Shown here piece by piece: positions 1 through 11,100 of a stretch of DNA of 64,000 nucleotides; positions within the stretch are counted from its first letter, which is position 1, and every line of letters starts with the position of its first letter. The DNA is taken from NCBI RefSeq assembly GCF_051106095.1, contig NC_135785.1, positions 103,664,501 through 103,728,500 on the forward strand, read 5' to 3'. The notes below the pieces were generated by a model, which worked only from the letters and a program-made list of their open reading frames with translations, made no database searches and was not told where the DNA came from. The DNA is from Pogona vitticeps (taxonomy: Eukaryota; Chordata; Lepidosauria; Squamata; Agamidae). A program made the position numbers and the translations under genes.

Positions 1-1313
1 CTGCAAACACGGAAACCTACCTTGTTTTAAAAGTGCAACCTATATGCCACTGCCATGTTTTGTCAGTAAGTACTGCAGAGCACTGGGTTGCATGATGTTT
101 ACTCTTTGTTTGCCGAGTGCATAATTAAGGATGACAGCTGTTCTGTGAACTGGCTCTAGGCCAAAATAATAGGACATTTCAGGAATAAAATGGGTATTTC
201 TCATAAGCACTGGGAGGGATTTGTTGGTTTCAGCTGTCCTTACAGTGGTGCCCCACTTGACAATTCCCCATTAGATGACGAAATCGCTTGATATAGCGAT
301 CGCAAAACAATGTTTGTATGGTATTTTTTCGCTTCACAACAATCGGTTCCCTGCTTCAGGAACCGATTTTTCACTTAAAGACGATTTAAAACAGCTGATC
401 GGCGGCTCTCAAAATGGCTCCCTGCTGTTTTGCTGACCTCATTTCGCAAGATAGGGAGCAGAAAATGGCCGCCCTATGGAGGATCTTCGCTGCACGATCA
501 GGTATTTCGCTCATTGGAACGCATTGATTGGTTTTCAATGCATTTCAATGGGGTTTTTTTTCGCTTGATGATGATTTTGCTTAACAGTGATTTTGCTGCA
601 ACACATTATCATCGTCAAGCGGGGCACTACTGTATATAGGAATAGGCATGACACTTGGGCATTTTTAGGAGTTCCCCAGTCCTGGGATTTGCCCAGCCGC
701 ACTGTCCCAAGGATCTCTGCGACTTGCAAAAGTGCATGTGTGATAGCCTCCGGTGGAACTATCTCTATACAGTCCACTGGGGCTCCCCCTCTTATGCACC
801 TTTGTGAGTTGTAGAGATTCTTAGCACTCTCGCAGTTCAGCATACAGTTTTCTTGCTGTTTGACAGAGCAGAGCGTGGGAGGTAGGAGGAGCTGGTCTAA
901 CCATTCTGGTTTGAAGGCTTTCACTTCCATAATTCTGCCTGGGGGTAGAGTGGTGGTTCTGGGAAAATTCTGGAAGTCCTAAAAATGCAAAAGTCCCATA
1001 TAGACTTTGCTACATTCTTCAGACTCAAAAAGGAGTTTGTCAAAAGTGAAGCCATAATGTTGTCTTGGAGACTGCCTTTGAACATTTTGGCTAAGCAGGG
1101 TTTTTGTTTCTCTAGTGAAGATTAAGAGCAGTGAGTTTCCTAAAGACCTAGGATCTTATGCCAATGCCTTTGATCATTCAGAACACCACACACATGGCTG
1201 CACAATCTGAGCAGTACTTAAAATATTCCCAGTAGCTGAATCAAATGTTTTTCCAGAATTTACCATCTCCTGCTTTGTCTTCTGTTCACTGTGTTAATTC
1301 TTTCTTTTTCCAG
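1..1313 (+). other. NCOA4: last intron (part) of a plus-strand gene, probably NCOA4
   Basis: The stretch has no coding exon that I can read. It ends in a strong acceptor: a T-rich tract (about 1291-1310) followed by CAG at 1311-1313. A Tigger-like MITE fills 243-632. Assignment as intron is inferred from the acceptor and the terminal exon that follows. Confidence 0.5.
243..632. mobile_element. Tigger-like (TcMar) MITE, copy A
   Basis: The element starts CAGTGGTGCCCCACTTGAC and ends GGGGCACTACTG, near-inverted copies of each other, with TA on both sides (241-242 and 633-634). No transposase is encoded. TA duplication and the end sequence resemble the pogo/Tigger group; the exact family name is not established here. 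It carries the AAAATGGCCGCC box also seen in the other copies. Confidence 0.8.
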
Positions 1314-1319
1314 ATGTGA
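1314..1319 (+). CDS. NCOA4: terminal coding exon of probable NCOA4: Met codon plus stop
   Basis: After the acceptor at 1311-1313 the exon opens ATG TGA. Mammalian NCOA4 proteins, as I recall them, end ...TPLQM, with the final Met and stop carried by a last exon that is otherwise 3' UTR, which fits exactly. Synteny agrees: NCOA4 lies tail to tail with TIMM23 in human. NCOA4 is the selective-autophagy receptor that delivers ferritin to lysosomes. The rest of the gene is upstream of the window, so the call rests on two codons, a splice site and position; another gene with a UTR-only last exon cannot be excluded. Confidence 0.5.
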   Translation: M

Positions 1320-2319
1320 AAAACCCGAACCATTTCAAACACGCCATCTTTCTGCTGATCACCGCACATTTGTACTGAGTGCTGCTTTTAAACTTTGTGT
1401 CCGACATCTGCCTCTTCTAAACTTTAAAAGCTACATCTAGCTGAATTGTTGCCGCAAAGTTGATTTATACAACATGTAAGCAACAGTGTCTTTGTATGTA
1501 TCCTACGGGCTAAGATGCCAAGATCTTTTTTAGACATGTCATCTCGAGACTTTGCAGTTGTTGAAGTCAGCTTTGAAATATTTTCCTGATTTGGGGACTA
1601 TACCCATTGTACATTGGCTCTTGCTTCCTGATCACTGAGAATATGGGAGTGTGTGATAACAGGATTCAGAAATCATTTCAAATACTGGGGAGGGAAAACC
1701 GGTTTAGCAGAAATTTTTAGTGAAGAGCAGCTCTTGATCTCTCTTTCCATCAGTTCTTGTTGTAAATATATTTAATTGTTACTTAAGGCCATGTCTGATG
1801 ACATGGCTCTTACACAACAATTAGGTGCTCCAGACCTGTATGAACTATGTGGCTGAAATGTTCTATATATTTTTTTAAATTGATTTTAAGAAACACATCT
1901 TAAAAAAGACTTTATGCAAAGCAGATGAATAAGGGCTCCCAGTTACTTTGATGTCATCTTAATTAAGGTAACAAGTATGAGGAGTAGATGAAAGTTGCAT
2001 TGTTTAAAGCACATTGCTGAATTCAGAGCATTTTTGTATTGAATAGCAAGGTTATCTAACCCCAGTTTATGTTAACTTTATAAAAAATGATAGCATCTTG
2101 ACATGTTTTAAGATGAAAGCAACTTTATGCATTCAGAGCAAAGAAAATGTTGATTTAAAAATGAACTTTATAAGACATGTTTTGAGGCAGAGCATACAGA
2201 AGTAGTTCTGATAGACTCTGGTGTTCAGTTAATCCTGCTTCAGTCTAAAAGCTATCCAGGCTTAGGCTATCAACAGCACAGAGTGTTACTGGTTGAAATC
2301 AGTAATAAATTACAAATAG

Positions 2320-2412
2320 AGTAAGCCTGTTCAATCAGTAGAACTTACAAAGGAGTGGACGCATCAAATCCCCACTAATTCAGTGGGCCTACTCTAGTTG
2401 AGACTTACTGCT
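2320..2412. repeat. short repeat module ('GTGGGCCTACTC' type)
   Basis: The segment contains ATTCAGTGGGCCTACTCTAG and a second, inverted-looking partial unit. Similar wording recurs at 18600-18725 and 46515-46710. I do not know the family name. Confidence 0.35.
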
Positions 2413-2602
2413 GGGTGTTAGCCACTCTCGCTGCCCATCTCTCCTTAGCCAGTTATATTTTGAGCCATTTACTAAAATGTATTCTAAATGTTTGTACTGC
2501 TCAGGTTAGTAGGATGGAATCACTAATGAAAATGGAAGAACCCTGGTATGTGGAAAATAAGTCCTTTCTGTCTTTCCCATTAACTCAGTATTTGTTGATA
2601 CA

Positions 2603-2608
2603 AATAAA
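2603..2608 (+). terminator. poly(A) signal AATAAA (first of two)
   Basis: AATAAA inside the putative NCOA4 3' UTR, 26 bases before a second copy. Confidence 0.5.
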
Positions 2609-2633
2609 GTCCTTCCATTAAACCACTGCTGTG

Positions 2634-2639
2634 AATAAA
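2634..2639 (+). terminator. poly(A) signal AATAAA (second of two)
   Basis: AATAAA following the one at 2603; either may end the upstream plus-strand gene. Confidence 0.5.
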
Positions 2640-2660
2640 AGTGCCTCGTCTTGCAAGATT

Positions 2661-4719
2661 TGTATTATTCATATGGTTAATATTCCATGCTATAATTACC
2701 ACAACAACTTGATAGTAATATCTTGCTTCCTTTTACAGTTTGTGTGCTCATCCTGGATATATGTGAGACTATATTCAGCGGTGCACCTAGCTCTAGAGCC
2801 AAAGCTATTTTCTCCTTTAGATTGAATTTCTTTGGGGGAAAAAATCTAATTTTCTGAGCCCTTGGTACTAATTTCTGCAGTAAAGCTGATTCATGGTACT
2901 ACATATAAATTAGGAATTTTCACTGTTTACTGAGGCACCTGTTAATGGACTGGTATTTTCTAAACCTGCTAGGAACATAATAGGATAGCTCTTACATTCT
3001 ATTATGAACAGAATACTTGAGTAGGCAAAAGGTATAGTGGCTAGGGGCTAAATCAGCAGTATCCTCACTAACATCTAATGAGTTCTCATTGCTCACAGTT
3101 CAGAGATGAACATGGTGAATTTAAGGGACTTGCTGCTTACACTTGGCTTATGTCTAAAGTTGAAAGCCCTCATAGACATATAACGCATCTACTCACATGA
3201 CCTGTCAAAAACTACTGAAACACAGACCTTTTAGAAAATGCATATATCAAGTGAATTGTAAGAAAAGCTGCTGCAGCTTGCAGGTACTAAATTGAAACAA
3301 AGACCACTTGCCCTGCTATAGTGGATCTCACTTCATGGAATCTATCTTAAAAAACACAACACCTTAGAATAATACAAACCACTCAAAAGAATTTAAGCAC
3401 CGCAACTTGTGTGCTACAGAACAGTCTCAAGTCCTTTTAGTAATGGATCTACACCAGGTTTCCTTCAGTTTAACAGCAAATTGCTGCTATCAAACAACTG
3501 CAAGTCTGAAATCTTTGCTATTTCAACAGAGGGCTGTGGCTTCTGCCTTTTTCTTACCTTCTGGCTTCCTTTTGCATTTGACACTTCTCATCCTCAAGAC
3601 AATGGCAAACATAAAAAGTCAGAAGACTGAATGTTATTTAGTATTAAGAACTGAGGTCACACAATTTACTGTTCTGTATTTGTAGTTTTACTTAAAAATT
3701 CCCACCAGATGTACTACATTTTTAGCAGCTTCCACAAATATATTTGGAGCTAGATACCCATTTAAAGCTAGCGGTCTGAAGAGCTGAGCACTGCTTGTCT
3801 GCTGCAGCAAGAAAAGTAAAGCCTTGCAAAAACTCCAAGCATGTGCTCTTTATGTAGTTTCTCCAGATTCAGCGTTCACAATATTCAGGTAGGACTCTGC
3901 CTAAAACTGAAGAGCTGCTACCAGTCAGTAGCAGTAATCCTGGTCTGAGACAGTACAGGGCTCTTAACACATTTATCATGGAGCAGTCTTTTGTGAATTA
4001 CAATGTCCTTCAACTCATGCACAAAATATCCTGTAACTTGTAGGTGTTATAAGATGGAGGTGAGAACTGTAAACAGTAATGTCAGAGACAAAACTCAAAG
4101 TACAGCTGGTGATAACTGCCTTAGCAGTGGTTTATTCACAAAACTGCAGAGTAGTAACAGACATAAACTTAATAGCAGTAATGTCAAAATTAAAAACTAG
4201 GGGAGGAACTTAGCCATCTAGGACACAGGGAAAACCCTTCTTACATATTTCAAGATGGAATATCTTTAATGGATTCACTATATGTGACTTAAACAGGAAG
4301 GCTTATTTTACTTTACTGTGGGTGAACTTCAGCCTATGATTTGTTACTCACCAATGCATAATATTTTGTGAATTGCTACTGTTAAGTGGTTTTCTGCATT
4401 TCAGTTCTCAGGTGTCAAGTTTAAAAACTCCTTCCCAATTATGTATTTATGCCTCTGTGACAGGGCAGTACTTCATGTATCTGATGATATAAAGGGTAAT
4501 TATGAAAGCTGATGCCATCCTAAATGTCTTAGCTTCTCAAAACACCATAAGACTGTTTTTAAAGCATGTGCTTGTTTTTTCCATTTTCAATATATTTTCT
4601 ACCACCTCACCTTAATGTACCTTTGAGTTATTGGTCCATTGGTGGCTCACCATGGCCATAGGTACCTTTACCACCAGCTATTACTGAGTTAGGGCCCATC
4701 TTTTAAGAGAAAGGAATTG
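2661..4719. other. intergenic, convergent gene ends
   Basis: About 2 kb of AT-rich DNA between the poly(A) signals of the two convergent genes. Small open frames occur (for example 3407-3685 and 4003-4200) but show no recognisable domain, no splice context and no codon bias. I see no named repeat. Confidence 0.5.
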
Positions 4720-5054
4720 GAATAGGGACTTAAACTTTATTACAATGAAATCAAGCAATGGTACTAGTACACAAACCTGGCTACACAGATGATTATATAA
4801 CCCAAGTTAAAATACAGTAATTCTGGCCTGAGCAAAAGTGAACAGAACATGCTGTGGAGGTAAGATCTTCACCCTTGCAGAAAAAGTAGCACATCTCACC
4901 ACCTGTCCGTTGAAAGGATGGGGCACTCTTCATAACAATGTCATCACAATGAGATTCTCTAGTCTATTATACTCCATTCAGTTCTGTGCTGCGTTGAAGG
5001 GATTCAAGTCTGATTGCATTACTTAAGTATATACTCAGTTCTCTACAGTCATGC
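4720..5054 (-). other. TIMM23: TIMM23 3' UTR
   Basis: Sequence from the TIMM23 stop codon down to a minus-strand AATAAA at 4736-4741. The length, about 320 bases, is inferred from that signal. Confidence 0.55.
4736..4741 (-). terminator. TIMM23: poly(A) signal of TIMM23
   Basis: TTTATT on the plus strand, that is AATAAA on the minus strand, about 315 bases past the TIMM23 stop. Confidence 0.55.
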
Positions 5055-5170
5055 TCAAAGTGACTGCCTTTGCAATGAGCCCTTCATATGTTCCCAATTG
5101 TTATAGAGAGCATAGAGGCTGGTAAGCATCAGTCCTGTAATGCCTCCTCTGGCTATCCCACGCAGTCCAC
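5055..5170 (-). CDS. TIMM23: TIMM23 exon 7 (last coding exon)
   Basis: It reads GLRGIARGGITGLMLTSLY, then ALYNNWEHMKGSLQRQSL and TGA. The acceptor is CTGCAG|GT. This is the fourth membrane segment and the conserved C-terminal tail. Confidence 0.95.
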
Positions 5171-8100
5171 CTGCAGGAGGGCAAAAAAGGAAGAAATTCC
5201 AGGTTAAAAATCAGCTCAACAAGTATATCAAAGGTTTGGTTATGTGGACTTCAAAATATTAAAGTTCATATAAAAAACAAACAGCAGCGGATATAGTATA
5301 TCATATAGCAGTGCTACTTTGTTGAAACATACATAGTAAGAATGCTGATCAACTTAAGAGTAGCAAGAAAAGAGATTTTCAACATCTGCCTCAAGCAACT
5401 GGTTCAGCATATCCTTCCCTATGTCCTTATCCTGTTTCAGGTAATAACAGGGAAGCTAGTTTTGAAGAGGATCCCTTGCATAATACAGCATCAAGACAAA
5501 GGTCCATATGTAACTTAAAATACAGACCCTCCAAAAATAAAATACTCAGGTGTGTGAGAACACACCTGTATATACTGAACTGAAATGGGCAATATAACAG
5601 GCCATTTTTTCAAAACAGAATATAGGAGACTTACACAAGGAGGGCATTACCCAATCAATGCTCAGCTCTTTTAAAAGTCATTTTCAACCAGTATGGGAGG
5701 AACATAATATAATCGGGGCTTAATGGCACACACAAGATGTTTGTCCAGGTGGAATGAATCATCTCTATAAAAGATTGGAAATGGTTTTCTAATACACTGC
5801 TCAGAAAAATGCAGATACACCTCCAATGAGAGACTGTAATAAATTATTTAGTAAGTCACTGTTAAGTAAGTTAGCATCCCTCATTTATCTTTTAAAAAAA
5901 CTGGGCAGCATCAGATTTCTTGGTTGCAATGCAGTGTGTTGCCCAATTTACAAAGACTTGAAAGGAAGAATGAAGGACCAAATTTTGCAATTCAGTACAG
6001 GGCCTTATACTTCATTTGCCATACACTTAGTACTGCTGCCTGAATCAGTTACTAGAGATGTGCCATTCGTTTTTGTTTTAACTCCAACTCCCAAATTCTG
6101 TGAGTTCCAGCCCACAGATCCATACCTACATTTCTCTCATGTGGATCACGGCCTATCTAGAGTCTTGCTTCCTGTTGGTAATGAACAAAAATTAGAAGCT
6201 GCTGCTGTGATTCTAGTGAAGCACAGTCTTGCTGCCCTTCCATCTCCCAAAGAACTACATCCGCAAGAAGCACTGAAACAACTTCCTTTTTTCATACATG
6301 ACCAACAGAAAGCACACCTGAGTTAATACTCGGGCTGGAATTTCCAGAATTCTACCTGGAAAATTCTGATAGCTGGAGTCAACCACACAAACAGAAAAAA
6401 CTCAACAACAACCATAAATTGTGTATACCTAGAAGACATTTGAATATAAAATTGAAAACAAGTAACATTTGGCAAAACAAACCTGAGTTGCTGGGTATGA
6501 AAGTTTCATGTATGCCTAACTCAACAACCTACTCCTTCCACTTCTGCTCACTTAGTGATAGGCAGAAACGTTTCTCCTCCCCTGCAATCACAATTCTGCT
6601 ACTCTCAGATAGCAGTCTGACTTCAACAAGGCTCGGAAATGAGCATCTGTCATTATCTGTCACACGTATACAATATATGAAAGTGGCCTATATTAGCTTG
6701 TTGCAGTGTTAAAAAGCAGTCCTTTAGAAAGCTTGCCAACATCACATGAGTAAGCATTACTGGATACCAGTTCTATACGTTGCTCGACACTTAACAGAGG
6801 AATTGGGTATAGGTTACGACCCTCAAAGAAAAAACAGGCTGAGTGCCCCATAACATTTTACTTTCTGATGTTAGGTCAGTGATAACATATAGCTACTAGT
6901 AAACACAGCCTGCATTCTCCAAACATCAGTAAGTTCCTGCCTGCCACTCAATTCTCCTTCACTAAATTAGTGAACTACTGAAAGACAGCATGAAGTTGAA
7001 CACGGCTTCATTTCTCAGGACTTCAGCCAGCATGTTGAAAAGTAAATCCCATTGGTTTTACTAAGGCATACACTTTACGTTCTATCCTTTTCATTGTGTA
7101 AGGGGAGTCACTTAACACAGTAACTTAACACTATTACCTGCACAGTGCATCAATGTGGTCTATTGACCCATTCACTTACGTTAGCTGCCCTCAAATTTAA
7201 AGCATTTCTCCAATTGATAGAAAACTAAACTTTATACCTACAGTCGCTACATAGACATTAGACACAGCACAACTCGACACACAAAACCATTCTATCTAAA
7301 ATGGAGAATAATCATTAGCATTCGCTTTCCCTATGGCATGCCTCATTCTAATCAGTGAAAAACTATACAGTTCAATGTCCTGGGCTCAAACCTAATACAA
7401 ACTCAAATTGTGCAAAAAGAACATTTTGCTATAAAAAGCACATTTATACAAATCCAGAAGTCTTATCATAATCAAGATGCTGAATGAATGTTACATATAA
7501 TCTTAGCATTAAAGTAAAGCATTGATTTAGATTTGAATATCTTTCATTCTTTATAAAAACTGCTAACCTTTGGCATTCAAGAGGTTACAGGATATTGTCC
7601 TATGTCTGGTGCATCAGTTTACTAATTTATCACTGATTCCAATTAGTTTTCAGATGCTACAGCAATATTTAAACTAAGAGTATGTCTCTAGTACAATAAT
7701 ACCAGTATTGCAATGGCATATGTTATTGTGAGGCCAAGTTAAACACACCTATAATTTAAAATCAATTAAGAGGAGGGGGGCAGGTCAACTAATCTTCAAA
7801 CAAGTAGAACAAATTGTTTTACTGCTTTTGACAATGCCTGACTAGGCTAAATCTGGAGAGTGGCCTATTGCAGTTATACTAGGTAGAAAAATTAAGGAAA
7901 AAATACTTGACTGTACAAGATGGCCAGACTTAAATAATCAAGATGGACAGACTTTTATAATCGCTTCCTACTTACTGCCTTCCAAGTGTTATAATCTGCA
8001 GTGAAAACAAGCTCTGGATTCTTCTGCTCCTTTACTGTTACTGCTTTCATTTACTCAGTGTTTAGAGCTGAACTGCTTGATTATCTCACCAGTTTTTTCT

Positions 8101-11100
8101 CTAAACACAAAGTCCTCTCATCAATTTTTGATTCTATTTGACTTAAGGACAAATCTTTGTGTTGGGTTCTGAGGCTTAAAACCTGCATGTGTGTAATACT
8201 TCCTGGATTTCTGCTGGAGACTTTTTTTTCTTAAGACATCATTACTAACGATGCTCTCCAGTTATAACCATAGCCAACTATATTATAACACTTCAAAATT
8301 AAAGTTTAATTTGCTCTATATATATGCATTTGATTTATTGCTACTGCAGTATCTAAGGAACGAACTGCAGATACATTTTGGATTTTCATTATAAGTGCAC
8401 ATGCTTGTCCAGGCTGTAGTATAGCATAACTTTATTACTCTGGTATCTTGCAGCTACAACAGGATACCTGAAGATAAGGAAATCAGTATTTTCAATATTT
8501 TTCTCATTTCAATTTTTCTTTCTTTTGGTATTTCCTGAAGAAAAAATAGCACATGTCACTAACCTAATCAATCAACAGCAAAGTGCCTGTGAATCTCATG
8601 ATATGTATCAGATAAATATGATGCTTTATGTCCCATTTTTATTCTAGGAAATGTTCTCCTTGCAGTTACCGACTTTTACACTTGTCTATATTTATTTCAC
8701 CATTAATCAAAAGATACAAACTGCTTAGAAAAATTGAAAAATACTCAGTATGTATAGTTGCTACAGTACAACAGCATACCATCATATAAGTGAATATATA
8801 AAGAACCACAGAAAGCACTGAGTAGGAATAAAGCTCTCTATAGTCAATACTTCCAACCAGGTACTACTTTTCATCCATGTTCTATTCAAGGCCAAGATAA
8901 ATAAAGGTTATTTTGACAACATACCTGTACTTTTATACAACATGCCTGTCATAGTTCCAGCAGCAATTGTATTCAGATCATCTTCTGCACCACGTGTTTT
9001 TTCTATAACAACTCCAAATGCACTATACAGCAATGCTGGAATGGAATTCAAAGTTACAGTCAAACAAATGCAACCCAACCAAACAGATTATCCAACACTG
9101 GACCAGTAACACCCCCTCTTCAAATTCTAATTACAATATCCTTTTCTCTCCTCTGACTATATCAGTCTTAGAGAAGAAAAGCTACTGATGGAACTGAATA
9201 GCTCAGTGGCTTAAACTCAAACTCCCAACCCTACTGAGGTTGGGAGTTAGAGTCCCCACTGCGCCTTGAGAGGGGCTGCACTCAATGAGCCATAAAGTCC
9301 CTTCCAGCTATGCAGTTCTAAGGTTATTACCATGTTTCCCTGAAAATAAGATAGGAACTTATATTATTTTTTGCTCCAAAAATGCATTAGGGCTTATTTT
9401 CAGGGGATGTTTTATTTTTTTAATGTACAACAATCTACGTTTATTCAAATACAGTCATGTCATCTTCTGGTGGCTGCACAATGATGGAGGGTGGGTTTTC
9501 ACTTAACTAGGGCTTATTTTCGGGTTAGGTCTTAATTTTGGGGAAACAGGGTATTATTATTTCATTGCCTATAGAGAATAACAATTTCATCCAAATGTTC
9601 TACTTCAAGTAATAAAGATGCATAACACTTTCTTTGCTTCTTACAGGCCAATGACTGACATGGCTATCAAGGCAGGCAGGCTAATAGCTTTTTTGAATTA
9701 TTTTGCAAGGCTGAATGAGGTTAGCAAGTTGGTCAGATTTCAGCCATATGTGTCTTCTGGCACAGGTTAAATACTGAAAGTAGGGACAAGTTTACCTAGA
9801 ATGCTAGGCATCACAATTGCGCCCCCGCCCCAATTTTTAAAACTACAGCAGCAGTTCAACGCTAGTACTTATAAGGCAAAGACAGAGCACTGCACATCCC
9901 ACACTATATCTGCAAACCTATTGTCTAACAATGTTTATTTAAAACAACCATTATCTAATAAAAGGCACAAATATTTTAGTTCTAGGTACAGGAATGTGCA
10001 GAACTCTCTCCAGTGTTTACTTTCACAAAAACTCCAGCAGGCTTTTAAATGAAAGACTTCTACATTCCTAACTGCAAATAGTTCTTCCATAACTGCTACT
10101 AACTGTAAAAGAGCCAAATTTAACAGCTGACAACTCGGGTGTTGTGCAACAGTATGAAACATCAATGGTTAGCCTGAGAACTTTGATTCCAAAGTGATGT
10201 AACTAAAAGAAATCTATGTATGCTTCCTAAATTCATTCTACCCTTGGAGCTGTTGGGTTCCACTCAGGTTGCTCAGAAGCCCAATCCCTGGCATCTGGAA
10301 ATTCTGGAGGTTATTGGGGTGGTGGTGGTGGAAGGGGCAAGAGGAAAAGAAACTTCCTTTCTACAAATTTCTTTCGATTAACTTATCTTGCGGTATGGAT
10401 AATGCAATTGCTAGGAATTTAGATTGTTATAATAAAACAATTACGTAGGCCAAATTTGGGTAACCCAGGTGTTCTGGGGCTGTAATTCTCAGAAGCCTTC
10501 ACCACCAACTCTGCTCTCTGGAGTTTCTGGGTGCTGCAGTCCCAAAACACTTGGGTTACTCAAGTTTGGGAACCACTGACTTAGGACATCACAAACAGGA
10601 TAGTTGAAGGTGGGATAGAGGAATTCAAGTTTTTTTAAAAAAGAAACCTCATGCTGATGTGCAGGTCTGACAGCACCAGTGCGCCTTCTGATATGGACTG
10701 AGGCACTTCCTCAATAGCAGAGGAAACAGCAACACTTCTTTCTCCTGCAAATCCTTCTAACCTTCCACTTTACAATTTAATTAATGGAACAACACTTGGC
10801 TGTCTTTAGAGAAAGCACCTAACGATAGTTTGAGAAACTCTATTTGGCCTTGGTGGCAGTCTGGTTTCAGAGCCATGGGTATCAAATCTAGCCCAATGTT
10901 TTGACTATTTGTCTTGAACTCCTCTCCACCCCATTTTATACCTCTTTGCCTAATGAAGAGTTATGGAGAATTTGAAAATTTGTGACTTTACAATAAACTA
11001 ACACTTATACAGACATGAAAAAGAGCTTTAAATTTTCAAAAAGGAGGCAAAACTCCTTTAGAGGACGTAAATGAATGTTGTTCAAAAGAACTTAGAAATG

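Larger units (their letters stand above)
1320..2660 (+). other. NCOA4: 3' UTR of the probable NCOA4 gene
   Basis: AT-rich, non-coding sequence without recognisable transposons except a short repeat module near 2320-2412. It runs from the stop at 1317-1319 to two poly(A) signals near 2603 and 2634. The end point is an estimate, about 20 bases past the second signal. Confidence 0.45.

Noticed and set aside
5826-6326. 166-codon frame in TIMM23 intron 6
   Set aside because: No domain, antisense to a host intron, ordinary AT-rich composition, no splice or poly(A) context.
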